DNA from: Streptomyces sp. SolWspMP-5a-2
GTDB lineage: Bacteria; Actinomycetota; Actinomycetes; Streptomycetales; Streptomycetaceae
DNA: 36,490 bases
NCBI RefSeq assembly: GCF_900091845.1
Contig: NZ_FMCI01000280.1
Span: 1-36,490, forward strand
Reading direction: 5' to 3'
The notes under the pieces are model-generated. The model saw only the letters and a list, made by a program, of their open reading frames with translations, was not told the DNA's origin and ran no database searches. Made by a program: the position numbers and the translations under genes. Of this stretch, positions 15,334 to 23,364 are shown piece by piece (position 1 is the first letter of the stretch; each line of letters opens with the position of its first letter).

Positions 15334-15450
15334 CGCAGGGGGCGACGATGACGCCGGTGACGCCGGTGACGCAAAGGGCAGCAACGACACCGGTGACACA
15401 CCGGGCTTCGGTGACACACGGGACGTCCGCGACCCCGGTGAGCCCTGTGC
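15334..15450. repeat. Degenerate CGGTGACGC/CGGTGACAC repeats
   Basis: The 9-12-bp motif (C)GCCGGTGACGC(A), drifting to ACCGGTGACACAC, occurs about seven times in 110 bp downstream of the SnoaL-like gene. A Pro/Ala/Thr-rich frame runs through 15316-15788, but it looks like translated repeat rather than a gene. The rest of the gap (15450-15784) shows only GC-rich low-complexity sequence and the lnt ribosome binding site. Confidence 0.6.
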
Positions 15451-15784
15451 CGCCCGCACCGCAGGCGGCGCCTCCGCTGCCCGTGCCTGTGCCCCCGACG
15501 CAGTCGGTGCCGTCTGCGCTGCCCGTGCCGCCGGTCTGCGCGCCCCTCGAGTCCCCCTCGCCCCGGGTTCCCGCGCCCCCGGCGTCCGCTCCGGGTGCCC
15601 TGACGACCGTCACCGGACGCCCGGGGGCTCCGCGGCTTCGGCGGAGGGCCGGACTCCGTCCCCGCGCCCCTCTCCGGACGCCCGGCGCTCCGCCCTCCCG
15701 CCCCTCTGACGGCGGTACCCCCTGTTCCGGATCTTCCGCAGGACGCACACTGGAGCCACCGGACAGGGAGGAAGGCTCCGTCAT

Positions 15785-17350
15785 ATGAAGGACCCCGGGC
15801 ACTGGCTCGTCTCCCCCTGGCGCCGCTCGGTCGTCGCCGCGCTGGCGGGTGCGCTGCCCGTGCTGGCGTTCCCCGCCCCGTCCTGGTGGTGGTTCGCCTA
15901 CCTGGCCCTCGTCCCGTGGATGCTGCTGGCGCGCTCCGCGCCGACCGGCGGACGGGCCGCGCTGGACGGCTGGTGGGGCGGGTTCGGGTTCCTGGTGGCC
16001 GTGCACCACTGGCTGCTGCCGAGCCTGAGCGTCTTCATCTTCCTGATCGCCGCCCTGCTGGGCGCCCTGTGGGCGCCGTGGGGCTGGCTGGTGCGCCGCT
16101 TCCTCGGCGGCACCCCCGGCCCGGGACGGGTGGCGGGCGCCCTGTGCGTGCTGCCGTCCGGGTGGCTGATGGTGGAACTGGTCAGGTCCTGGCAGGGGCT
16201 CGGCGGCCCGTGGGGGCTGCTCGGGTCCAGCCAGTGGCAGGTGACGCCCGCCCTGCGGCTGGCCTCGGTCGGCGGGGTGTGGCTGCTGAGCTTCCTGGTG
16301 GTGACGGTGAACGTGGCGGTCACCGCGCTGATCGCGGTCCGCGCCGCCCGGGTGCCCGCGCTGGCCGGGCTGGTCGCCACCGCGGCGGTCGGCTCGGCGG
16401 CCTGGCTGTGGGCGCCGCGCCCCGAGGTGACGGACCGGGTGCGGATCGCCGTCGTCCAGCCCGGTGTCGTCACCGGACCCGACCAGCGGTTCGCCCGCGA
16501 GGAGCGGCTCACCCGGGCGCTCGCCGGACAACACCCGGACCTGGTCGTCTGGGGCGAGAGCAGCGTGGGGCACGACCTCGCCGACCGCCCGGACCTGACC
16601 CGGCGGCTGGCGGCGCTGTCCCGGGAGACCGGCGCCGACCTCCTCGTCAACGTGGACGCCCCGCGCTCCGACCGGCCCGGCATCTACAAGAGCTCGGTGC
16701 TCGTCGGACCCGACGGATTGACCGGCGACCGGTACGACAAGATGCGGCTGGTGCCCTTCGGGGAGTACATACCGGCCCGTTCGCTGCTCGGCTGGGCGAC
16801 CTCGGTCGGCAAGGCGGCGGGCGAGGACCGTCGTCGAGGCAGCGAACAGGTCCTGATGGACGTCGGCCACGGGCTGCGGATCGGCCCGCTGATCTGCTTC
16901 GAGACGGCGTTCCCCGACATGAGCCGGCACCTCGCGTCGGACGGCGCCCAGGTGCTGGTCGCGCAGTCCTCGACGTCGTCGTTCCAGCACAGCTGGGCCC
17001 CGCCGCAGCATGCCTCGCTCGCCGCGCTGCGGGCCGCCGAGACCGGCCGCGCGGTCGTGCACGCGACGCTCACCGGCGACTCGGCCGTCTACGGCGCGGG
17101 CGGCCGGGGCATCGGCCCGTGGCTGGGCACCGGCGCCGACACCGCCCGCGTCTTCGAGGTGCCGGTGGCGACCGGCACCACGCTCTACGTCCGATTCGGC
17201 GACTGGCCGGTGCGGGGCGCGCTGCTGGTCCTGGCGGGATGGGCGGTGGCCGAGGGGGCGCGGGCGCTGCGGCTCAGGCGGAGCGTTCCCGCACCGCCCG
17301 CACCACCCGCTCGCACAGTTCGTGACTCTCCAGTGCGTCACGGGCGCTGA
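15785..17350 (+). CDS. lnt: Apolipoprotein N-acyltransferase
   Basis: A 521-aa membrane enzyme that N-acylates the N-terminal cysteine of lipoproteins. The N-terminal half has about six membrane segments. The C-terminal half is a carbon-nitrogen-hydrolase domain with the complete triad: Glu258 in VVWGESS, Lys319 in RYDKMRLVPFGEYIP, and Cys371 in GPLICFETAFPD. Start ATG 15785 has GGGAGGA 11 nt upstream. The last 77 bp overlap the convergent Gfo/Idh gene, so its final residues (rich in Pro, Ala, Arg) are probably not critical. Streptomycetes typically have two Lnt copies; by recalled gene order this may be the second. Confidence 0.92.
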   Translation: MKDPGHWLVSPWRRSVVAALAGALPVLAFPAPSWWWFAYLALVPWMLLARSAPTGGRAALDGWWGGFGFLVAVHHWLLPSLSVFIFLIAALLGALWAPWGWLVRRFLGGTPGPGRVAGALCVLPSGWLMVELVRSWQGLGGPWGLLGSSQWQVTPALRLASVGGVWLLSFLVVTVNVAVTALIAVRAARVPALAGLVATAAVGSAAWLWAPRPEVTDRVRIAVVQPGVVTGPDQRFAREERLTRALAGQHPDLVVWGESSVGHDLADRPDLTRRLAALSRETGADLLVNVDAPRSDRPGIYKSSVLVGPDGLTGDRYDKMRLVPFGEYIPARSLLGWATSVGKAAGEDRRRGSEQVLMDVGHGLRIGPLICFETAFPDMSRHLASDGAQVLVAQSSTSSFQHSWAPPQHASLAALRAAETGRAVVHATLTGDSAVYGAGGRGIGPWLGTGADTARVFEVPVATGTTLYVRFGDWPVRGALLVLAGWAVAEGARALRLRRSVPAPPAPPARTVRDSPVRHGR

Positions 17351-18179
17351 GCACCGTGCCCGCGCGCACCGCGTCCAGGAAGGCGAGCACCGCCTGCTCG
17401 ATGCCGCGCTGACGGGCCACCGGCACCCAGTCGCCGCGTCGGCGCACCGTCGGCTGCCCCTTGTGGTCGATCGTCTCGGCGAGGTTGACGACCTGGCGCT
17501 TGCTGTCCTGCCCTGACACCTCCAGGATCTCCTCCGCCGAGCCGCTGAGCCGGTTCATCACCCCGAGCGCGGTGAAGCCGTCCCCGGAGAGCTGGAGCAC
17601 CACGTGGTGCAGCAGCCCGTCCTCGGTGCGGGCGCGCACGGTCACGTCGTCGACCTGTCCCGGCACCAGGAAGCGCAGGGTGTCGACGACGTGGATGAAG
17701 TCGTCCAGGATCATCGCGCGCGGTTCCTCCGGGAGCCCGACGCGGTTCTTCTGGAGGAGGATCAGGTCGCGCGGGTGCTCGACGCACTGCGCGTAGCCGG
17801 GTGCGAAGCGCCGGTTGAAGCCGACGGCGAGGGAGACACCGCGCTCCTCGGCGAGCGCCACCAGCCGCTCGGAGTCGGCGAGTTCGTAGGCGAGCGGCTT
17901 GTCGACGTACGTGGGGACGCCCGCGTCGAGCAGCCGGGTCACGATCTCCGGGTGGACCGGGGTGGGCGCGTGCACGAAGGCGGCGTCGAGGCCCTGGGCG
18001 AGCAGGGCGTCGAGGGTGGCGTGGCGCTGCCCGGCCGGAAGGTGGAGCCCGTCGGCGACCCGCGCGAGCGTGGCCGGGGTGCGGGTCTGGAGGTGCAGTT
18101 CGATGTCGCCGAGACCGGCGAGGACCGGCAGGTAGGCCTTCTGCGCGATGTCGCCCAGTCCGATGCAGCCGACCTTCAC
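17274..18179 (-). CDS. Gfo/Idh/MocA-family oxidoreductase
   Basis: A 301-aa NAD(P)-dependent oxidoreductase. It starts with a Rossmann loop VGCIGLGDIAQKAYLPVL. The usual EKP motif appears as DKP in TYVDKPLAYELADSERL, and VGFNRRFAPGY and DDFIHVVDTLRFL follow in the second domain. The substrate is unknown. Start GTG 18179 has AGGAGA 5 nt upstream. Its 3' end overlaps the convergent lnt gene by 77 bp. It is divergent from the DinB gene; TAAGCT on the complement near 18231-18236 is a possible -10. It is distinct from the other Gfo/Idh gene in this window and has no PmoA-like partner. Confidence 0.87.
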   Translation of the reverse strand: MKVGCIGLGDIAQKAYLPVLAGLGDIELHLQTRTPATLARVADGLHLPAGQRHATLDALLAQGLDAAFVHAPTPVHPEIVTRLLDAGVPTYVDKPLAYELADSERLVALAEERGVSLAVGFNRRFAPGYAQCVEHPRDLILLQKNRVGLPEEPRAMILDDFIHVVDTLRFLVPGQVDDVTVRARTEDGLLHHVVLQLSGDGFTALGVMNRLSGSAEEILEVSGQDSKRQVVNLAETIDHKGQPTVRRRGDWVPVARQRGIEQAVLAFLDAVRAGTVLSARDALESHELCERVVRAVRERSA

Positions 18180-18318
18180 GGGGTCTCCTGTCGCTCGCCG
18201 GTTCCGGGCTCCCGGCCCGCGTCGCCGACAGCTTACGGGGCCGGTCGGACACCGCGGGCGGGGCCGTCCGGCGCCGGACGGGAGGGCGGTTGTCAGACCC
18301 TGCTGGCAGGATGCGCGC

Positions 18319-18831
18319 ATGAGCAACGACCGCCGTGGACCCGCGACCGACGCCGACGAACGCACCATGCTGGAGGGGTGGCTCGACTACCACCGGCAGA
18401 CACTGGCCCACAAGTGCGAGGGGCTGACGGACGCCCAGTTGCGGACGGCCTCGGTGCCGCCCTCCATGCTCTCCCTGATGGGCCTGGTGCGGCACATGGC
18501 GGAGGTCGAGCGCTCCTGGTTCCGCCGGATCCTGGTGGCCGAGGACGCCGGGCCGATCTACTACACCGACGCCGACCCCGACGGCGAGTTCCGGCTCACC
18601 GAGGCGGACACCTGGGCGGAGGCGTACGCCACCTGGCAGGCCGAGATCGACAGCGCCCGCAAGAACGCGGCCGGGTACGCCCTCGACGACGTCTCCGCCG
18701 GGCGCCACCGGCAGACCGACGACGTCTTCACCCTGCGCTGGATCGTCACCCACATGATCGAGGAGTACGCCCGGCACAACGGCCACGCGGACCTGCTCCG
18801 GGAACGCCTCGACGGAGCCACCGGGGAGTGA
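18319..18831 (+). CDS. DinB-family protein (DUF664)
   Basis: A 170-aa four-helix protein. WLDYHRQTLAHKCEGLTDAQ, SLMGLVRHMAEVERSWFRRI and RWIVTHMIEEYARHNGHADL contain the three His positions of the DinB/DUF664 metal site (H in HRQTL, H in LVRHMAEVE, H in ARHNGH). The superfamily includes mycothiol- and bacillithiol-dependent transferases, so a thiol-dependent role is plausible in an actinomycete but not shown. Start ATG 18319; CAGGAT lies 6 nt upstream and suggests leaderless transcription. Confidence 0.88.
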   Translation: MSNDRRGPATDADERTMLEGWLDYHRQTLAHKCEGLTDAQLRTASVPPSMLSLMGLVRHMAEVERSWFRRILVAEDAGPIYYTDADPDGEFRLTEADTWAEAYATWQAEIDSARKNAAGYALDDVSAGRHRQTDDVFTLRWIVTHMIEEYARHNGHADLLRERLDGATGE

Positions 18832-19083
18832 CGTCACCCGGCCGGGGCCACGGGGGGGGACATGGGGGGGACATGGGGCCCGGCCGGCGCGAGGGCCCGC
18901 CGCACCTCCGGCTCGCGTGACGGGGGTGCAGCGGCGCGGTGAGCGTGCGCGTGGCGCGGCCGTCAGGGAAGCCCGGTGTGCCCGGCTCCGTGCGCCGTCA
19001 GGGCCGGGGCGAGGGTCACCCGTGCGGGGCATCCTGCGCCTGTCCGCTGTCCCCGGGCCCGGGAAGGCGCCATTGTTGCGCGG

Positions 19084-19593
19084 GTGCATCGAACGACGAC
19101 CACCGCGACGCTCCTGGTCACCGTCGCCGTCTCGGCCCTCACCGGCTGTGTGACGGTGCAACGTCCGCCCGCGCCGGGACCGGCCGCCACCTCGGCCCAG
19201 CCGTCGTCCGCGCCGCGTCCCGACGGGCGGGGCGGGGCGGAGGTGGTGCAGGCACCGGCCCGTGAGGCGCTGGAGATGACCGGCCCTTCCCCCCGGGACG
19301 GGCACCCGCCGAGGCATCGCGCGGGGCCGCCCCCGGCCGGTGGCGCCGCGGGTCCGGCGGCGAACCCCGAGCGGCCACGGGCCCCGCACACCGCACCGCG
19401 TCCGCATCCTCGCGCCGCGGACCCCGGGCACCGGTCGCGGCCGCACGGGAACACGCCGCGCCCCCGCGTCCCCGACCTGGTCAAGGGGGTACCGAGCAGT
19501 CAGGCGGACGTGTGCGCGCTGGGCCGGACGTACGGCGGCTGGCCCGCGGACAGCCCCCAGGCCGTGGTGTGCGGCCAGACCTACGGCCGGTAG
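19084..19593 (+). CDS. Putative lipoprotein, Pro/Arg/His-rich with C-terminal Cys motif
   Basis: A 169-aa protein. The signal peptide TTTTATLLVTVAVSALTGC has the lipobox LTGC (Cys22). A long low-complexity Pro/Ala/Arg/His region (25-140) follows. The conserved-looking C-terminus is DVCALGRTYGGW...VVCGQTYGR, with two related CxxG-x-TYG units whose cysteines could form a disulfide. Start GTG 19084 is supported by the signal peptide and by CATTGT 7 nt upstream (leaderless). The gap before it (18832-19083) holds only G-rich sequence, including repeated GGGGGGACAT. The function is unknown. It converges on the TPR-like gene. Confidence 0.7.
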   Translation: MHRTTTTATLLVTVAVSALTGCVTVQRPPAPGPAATSAQPSSAPRPDGRGGAEVVQAPAREALEMTGPSPRDGHPPRHRAGPPPAGGAAGPAANPERPRAPHTAPRPHPRAADPGHRSRPHGNTPRPRVPDLVKGVPSSQADVCALGRTYGGWPADSPQAVVCGQTYGR

Positions 19594-19640
19594 GGCGGAC
19601 GGCGGCGCGGAGGCCGGGGCCGGACGGCGTGCCCGGCCGC

Positions 19641-19663
19641 GTGCCCGGCCGCCCCGCGGGCAC
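19641..19663. terminator. Possible bidirectional terminator between convergent genes
   Basis: GTGCCC (19641-19646) and GGGCAC (19658-19663) form a 6-bp stem with an 11-nt GC-rich loop, in the 76-bp gap between two convergent genes. There is no T tract. Weak. Confidence 0.3.
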
Positions 19664-19669
19664 CGTCAC

Positions 19670-20179
19670 TCAGGGCCGCTGGCGCGGCGGACCCCAGCGG
19701 CCCTCGCCCGGGGTGCCGCCCTCCCCTAGCCGCCGTTCCAGTCGGCTGATGGCGGCCCGTACCCCGTCCCCGTACCGGTCCTCGGCGAGGGTCTCGGCCG
19801 CTCCCCTGGCCCGGCGCAGATGGGTGCGGGCGGCGCCGCTGCGGCCGAGCTTCTCGTAGTCGGCGGCGAGGTTCAGGTGCAGGGACGGGTACAGGGCCCG
19901 GACGGCGACCGCGTTCGCCTGTCCGGCGAGCCGGTCGCCGAGGCGCTCGGCGGACAGTTCCTCGGCGGCCGTCAACGCCCGCAGGTCCCAGGCGAGTTCG
20001 TCCGAGGGGTCGTCCTGGGTGTCGGCGAGGTAGTGGGCGAGCGTGCAGCGGTGCAGGGCCTCGCCGTGCTCGCCGATCTCCGCCCAGAGGGCGAGGAAGC
20101 GGTGCCTGGCCTCCTCGCGGTCACCGGCGTGATGCAGGATGACGCTCTGCCCGATCCGCGTCATCACCTCGTCCGGCAC
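19670..20179 (-). CDS. Tetratricopeptide-like helical protein
   Basis: A 169-aa helical protein. The segments AREEARHRFLALWAEIGEHG-type (from HHAGDREEARHRFLALWA), LHRCTLAHYLADTQDDPSDE and PSLHLNLAADYEKLGRSGAA resemble TPR helices. No catalytic motif is visible. Start chosen as GTG 20179 (VPDEVMTRIGQSV), because CGGAG lies about 6 nt upstream; a longer frame from a TTG at 20269 has no ribosome binding site. Similar stand-alone proteins are widespread in Streptomyces and of unknown function. It lies downstream of ung on the same strand, beyond the ung terminator. Confidence 0.75.
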   Translation of the reverse strand: MPDEVMTRIGQSVILHHAGDREEARHRFLALWAEIGEHGEALHRCTLAHYLADTQDDPSDELAWDLRALTAAEELSAERLGDRLAGQANAVAVRALYPSLHLNLAADYEKLGRSGAARTHLRRARGAAETLAEDRYGDGVRAAISRLERRLGEGGTPGEGRWGPPRQRP

Positions 20180-20285
20180 CGTCTGCTCCGGTCCCTCGGC
20201 CACCGCGTCCTCCGCCCGCTCGTCCGCCGCACCGTTGTCGGGACCGACGCTAACCGCAGCCGCCGGCAATCCCGGTCAGGCGGCA

Positions 20286-20315
20286 CCGGGCCGGTCCCGC
20301 GCGGAACCGGCCCGG
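20286..20315 (-). terminator. Terminator-like hairpin after ung
   Basis: CCGGGCCGGT (20286-20295) and ACCGGCCCGG (20306-20315) form a perfect 10-bp stem with a 10-nt loop, 6 nt past the ung stop. There is no U tract, as is common in streptomycete terminators. Confidence 0.65.
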
Positions 20316-20321
20316 CGGGGG

Positions 20322-21005
20322 TCAGCCGAGGTCGGGCACGGTCCAGTCGATCGGCTCGTGGCCCTGGGCCGCGATCGCCTCGTCGATCTGCGTGAAGGGG
20401 CGGGAGCCGAAGAACTTCTTCGCGGAGAGCGGGGACGGGTGCGCGCCCTTGACCACCACGTGCCGGGTCTCGTCGATCAGGGGCAGCTTCTTCTGCGCGT
20501 AGTTGCCCCAGAGCACGAACACGGCCGGGTCGGGCCGCTCGGCGACGGCGCGGATGACCGCGTCGGTGAACTTCTCCCAGCCCTTGCCCTTGTGCGAGTT
20601 GGCCTCGCCGGAGCGGACCGTGAGCACCGCGTTGAGCAGCAGGACGCCCTGTTCGGCCCACGGCATCAGATAGCCGTTGTCCGGGATCGGGGTGCCCAGC
20701 TCCTGGTTCATCTCCTTGTAGATGTTGCGCAGCGACGGCGGGGTCTTCACACCGGGGCGGACCGAGAAGCACAGACCGTGGCCCTGGCCCTCGCCGTGGT
20801 ACGGGTCCTGGCCGAGGACCAGCACCTTGACCCGGTCGTACGGCGTCGCGTCCAGAGCGGCGAAGACCTCTTCGCGGGGCGGGTAGACGGGACCCTTCGC
20901 CCGCTCCTCCTCGACGAACTCGGTCAGCTCCTTGAAGTAGGGCTGCTGGAGTTCGTCACCCAGGACGCCGCGCCAGGACTCGGGCAGCATGGCGATGTCG
21001 GTCAC
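20322..21005 (-). CDS. ung: Uracil-DNA glycosylase, family 1
   Basis: A 227-aa enzyme that excises uracil from DNA as the first step of base excision repair. The water-activating loop is GQDPYH (residues 66-71, catalytic Asp67). It is followed by GEGQGHGLCFSV (Gly where most Ung have Ala) and TPPSLRNIYKEM. The minor-groove loop HPSPLSAKKFFGS begins at 189. Length matches the family. Start GTG 21005 has AAGGAAG 5 nt upstream. It is followed by a 10-bp-stem terminator. This enzyme protects a GC-rich genome from cytosine deamination. Confidence 0.95.
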   Translation of the reverse strand: MTDIAMLPESWRGVLGDELQQPYFKELTEFVEEERAKGPVYPPREEVFAALDATPYDRVKVLVLGQDPYHGEGQGHGLCFSVRPGVKTPPSLRNIYKEMNQELGTPIPDNGYLMPWAEQGVLLLNAVLTVRSGEANSHKGKGWEKFTDAVIRAVAERPDPAVFVLWGNYAQKKLPLIDETRHVVVKGAHPSPLSAKKFFGSRPFTQIDEAIAAQGHEPIDWTVPDLG

Positions 21006-21210
21006 GTCAACTTCCTTACGATGTGCGGTGAACGGTGAAGTGAGAGGGGCGGACCGGTCCGGTCGCCTCCCGTCCACAGAACCTACCGCCGACCACTGAC
21101 AACGGCCCCGCGCTCCGGGGATCCCGCCCACCGGGCAGCCACCGTGCACCCGTCGGACCGTCCCCGCGTCCCCGCCGAGGCCGCCGCACGCCCCGGGTCC
21201 CGGCATGCGG

Positions 21211-21241
21211 ACGGGCGCCGTCCGTCTCCGGCGGCGCCCGT
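21211..21241 (-). terminator. Terminator-like hairpin after the SDR pair
   Basis: ACGGGCGCCG (21211-21220) and CGGCGCCCGT (21232-21241) form a perfect 10-bp stem with an 11-nt loop, 17 nt past the stop of the second SDR gene. It probably ends the two-gene operon. Confidence 0.65.
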
Positions 21242-21258
21242 CGCGAGCGGTGCGCGGG

Positions 21259-22017
21259 TCAGCCCACCCCGGCGTTCAGGAAGATGCCGCCGTCGACCAC
21301 CAGGGTCTGCCCGGTGACCCAGTCGGACTGCTCCGAGGTGAGGAACGCGGCGGCGCCGCCGATGTCGGAGGGCACCCCGAGGCGGCCGAGCGGGTAGGAG
21401 GCGGCGGCCTCCTCCTCCCGGCCCTCGTACAGGGCCTGCGCGAACTTGGTCTTCACCACGGCCGGCGCGATGGCGTTGACCCGCACCCGGGGCGCGAACT
21501 CGTGGGCGAGCTGCTGGGTGAGGTTGATCATCGCGGCCTTGCTGACGCCGTAGGCGCCGATGAACGGCGAGGGCGCGATCCCGGCGACCGAGGCGATGTT
21601 GACGATCGCGCCGCCGTTCTCCTTCTGCCAGGCGTGCCAGGTCTTCTGGGCGAAGCCGAGCGCCGAGACGACGTTGGTCTCGAAGACCTTGCGGGCCACG
21701 TTCAGGTCGAGGTCGGCCATCGGTCCGAAGACCGGGTTGGTCCCGGCGTTGTTCACCAGGAAGTCGAGGCGGCCGAAGGCCGCCATGGTGCGCTCGACCG
21801 CCTCGGCCTGGTGGTCGAGGTCGTGGGCCTTGCCCGCGATGCCGACGACGCGGTCGGCGCCGAGCCGGTCGACGGCCTCCTTGAGCGCGTCCTCGTTGCG
21901 GCCGGTGATGGCGACCCGGTCGCCGCGGGCGACGAACGCCTCGGCGACGCCGTAGCCGATGCCGCGGCTGGCGCCCGTGACGAGGGCGACCCGTCCGGAG
22001 AGTTCCACCGAAGTCAT
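21259..22017 (-). CDS. SDR family oxidoreductase, FabG-like
   Basis: A 252-aa classical SDR: TGASRGIGYG cofactor loop (15-24), ITGRNEDAL, LVNNAGTNPVFGP, active-site AYGVSKAA (Tyr-x-x-x-Lys), and C-terminal VTGQTLVVDGG. It probably reduces or oxidises a 3-oxoacyl or 3-hydroxyacyl thioester or a similar substrate. ATG 22017 has GGGGCAGGG about 3-6 nt upstream. It is 12 bp downstream of the next SDR gene and so in one operon with it, with a terminator hairpin after its stop. It was probably not recently duplicated, as the two proteins differ throughout. Confidence 0.9.
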   Translation of the reverse strand: MTSVELSGRVALVTGASRGIGYGVAEAFVARGDRVAITGRNEDALKEAVDRLGADRVVGIAGKAHDLDHQAEAVERTMAAFGRLDFLVNNAGTNPVFGPMADLDLNVARKVFETNVVSALGFAQKTWHAWQKENGGAIVNIASVAGIAPSPFIGAYGVSKAAMINLTQQLAHEFAPRVRVNAIAPAVVKTKFAQALYEGREEEAAASYPLGRLGVPSDIGGAAAFLTSEQSDWVTGQTLVVDGGIFLNAGVG

Positions 22018-22029
22018 GGTCCCTGCCCC

Positions 22030-22791
22030 CTAGTCGAGCGGTCCGCCGGCCACGTACAGCACCTGTCCCGAGACGAACCCGGCCGCCTCGCCGGTGAAGA
22101 AGGCGATGGCGTTGGCGATGTCGTCGGGCTCGCCGACCCGGGCGACCGGGATCTGGGTGGCGGCGGCGGCCTTGAAGTCGTCGAAGTCCATGCCGACGCG
22201 GTCGGCGGTGGCCTTGGTCATCTCGGTGGCGATGAACCCGGGGGCGACGGCGTTGGCGGTGACGCCGAACTTGCCCAGCTCCTTGGCGAGGGTCTTGGTG
22301 AAGCCCTGGAGACCGGCCTTGGCGGCGGAGTAGTTGACCTGTCCGCGGTTGCCGAGGGCGGAGGACGAGGAGAGGTTGACGATGCGCCCGAACCCGGCGT
22401 CGACCATGTGCTTCTGGACGGCCTTCGCCATCAGGAAGGCGCCGCGCAGGTGGACGTTCATGACGGTGTCCCAGTCGGAGACGCTCATCTTGAACAGCAG
22501 GTTGTCGCGCAGCACGCCCGCGTTGTTGACGAGGATCGTGGGGGCGCCCAGCTCGGCGACCACGCGCGCGACGGCGGCCTCGACCTGCGCCTCGTCCGAG
22601 ACGTCGGCGCCGACCGCGAGGGCCCGGCCACCGGCGGCGGTGATCCGCTCGACGGTGTCCTTGCAGGCGGCCTCGTCGAGGTCGACGACGGCGACCGCGC
22701 GGCCCTCGGCGGCCAGTCGTACGGCGGTGGCGGCGCCGATGCCCCGGGCACCGCCGGTGACCACGGCGACCCGCTGCTCAGTGGTGGACAT
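22030..22791 (-). CDS. 3-oxoacyl-ACP reductase-like SDR (FabG paralogue)
   Basis: A 253-aa SDR: TGGARGIGAA cofactor loop, VVDLDEAA, ILVNNAGVLRDNLLFKMS (a hallmark of FabG-type enzymes), active-site NYSAAKAGLQG, and APGFIATEMT. It is first gene of the two-gene SDR operon. Start ATG 22791 has GAGGAG 8 nt upstream. It is not in the main fatty-acid synthase cluster, so a secondary role (degradation, polyketide or PHA-like metabolism) is likely. A palindromic AAGCG-gt-CGCT site upstream suggests control by a TetR-like acyl-CoA-responsive repressor (inference). Confidence 0.9.
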   Translation of the reverse strand: MSTTEQRVAVVTGGARGIGAATAVRLAAEGRAVAVVDLDEAACKDTVERITAAGGRALAVGADVSDEAQVEAAVARVVAELGAPTILVNNAGVLRDNLLFKMSVSDWDTVMNVHLRGAFLMAKAVQKHMVDAGFGRIVNLSSSSALGNRGQVNYSAAKAGLQGFTKTLAKELGKFGVTANAVAPGFIATEMTKATADRVGMDFDDFKAAAATQIPVARVGEPDDIANAIAFFTGEAAGFVSGQVLYVAGGPLD

Positions 22792-22830
22792 TGCCTGTTC
22801 TCCTCGCCCTAGAGAAAGTACGCCCGCTGG

Positions 22831-22847
22831 TGAGCGACCGCTTAGTA
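22831..22847. promoter_or_regulatory. Candidate TetR-type operator before the SDR operon
   Basis: TGAGCGACCGCTTAGTA, with a core AGCG-ac-CGCT palindrome. It lies about 40 bp before the fabG-like start. Similar AAGCG-N2-CGCTT sites precede acyl-CoA metabolism genes in actinomycetes, from general recollection. Confidence 0.4.
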
Positions 22848-22914
22848 CCTTCGGCACGTGACGCTAGAAGCCCTGGCACCCGGTGTCAACGCCATACGAG
22901 GCGGGTGTGATCGA

Positions 22915-23364
22915 TTACCTCACCAGCAGGTCCAGCAGCCGCTCGGTCTCGGCCACCGGGTCGGTGGTGAGCCCGGTGTGGACCGGCCCCGGCTGGACGA
23001 CGGTGGAGCGGGGCGCGATGAGCCAGCGGAAGCGCCGTCCCGCGTCGTCACCCGCGGCCTGGCCCGCCGCCGTCCCGCCGCCGCAGACGGCCTCGACGGC
23101 GCCCAGCGCGGCCAGGACCCCGGCGACGTCCGCGGCCGGGTCGAGGGCGAGCAGCCGCGGTTCGTCCAGGTGGGTGCGGGCGCCGAGGTAGCCGCGGGCC
23201 CGGCAGTAGACGAGAACCCCGGCGTTGACGCACTCGCCGCGCTCGACACGCGGGACGACGCGGAGCAGGGCGTACTCGTAGACGTCCCGTCCGCCGCCCT
23301 GCCCGGCCCGGGTGATGTGCCGCTCGACGACCTGCCCCGCCATGTGGATGTGCCGGTCGCTCAC
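22915..23364 (-). CDS. DUF3037 protein, partner of the HipA-like kinase
   Basis: A 149-aa protein. VYEYALLRVVPRVERGECVNAGVLVYCR is the typical start of DUF3037 proteins (YxYxxLRxVPxxxRxExxNxGVLL). A variable helical region follows, then RFRWLIAPRSTVVQPGPVHTG and the C-terminal TERLLDLLV. Start GTG 23364 overlaps the kinase TGA by 4 bp (GTGA), so translation is coupled. DUF3037 genes are commonly found next to HipA-like kinases; the biochemical role is unknown. They could form an antitoxin/effector pair or a substrate/kinase pair. Confidence 0.83.
   Translation of the reverse strand: MSDRHIHMAGQVVERHITRAGQGGGRDVYEYALLRVVPRVERGECVNAGVLVYCRARGYLGARTHLDEPRLLALDPAADVAGVLAALGAVEAVCGGGTAAGQAAGDDAGRRFRWLIAPRSTVVQPGPVHTGLTTDPVAETERLLDLLVR

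Noticed and set aside
15316..15788. Pro/Ala/Thr-rich frame ending with an ATGA overlap with lnt
   Set aside because: It is a translation of short repeats, has no ribosome binding site or signal peptide, and lnt has its own Shine-Dalgarno sequence.
15275..17341. 688-codon open frame antisense to lnt
   Set aside because: Composition is Arg/Gly/Pro/Gln-rich with no domain. It lies opposite a clear Lnt with a full catalytic triad, and such shadows are expected at very high third-position GC.
21205..22812. 535-codon frame opposite the two SDR genes
   Set aside because: Both SDR proteins have complete motifs and ribosome binding sites; the opposite frame is Gly/Asp/Val-rich shadow sequence.
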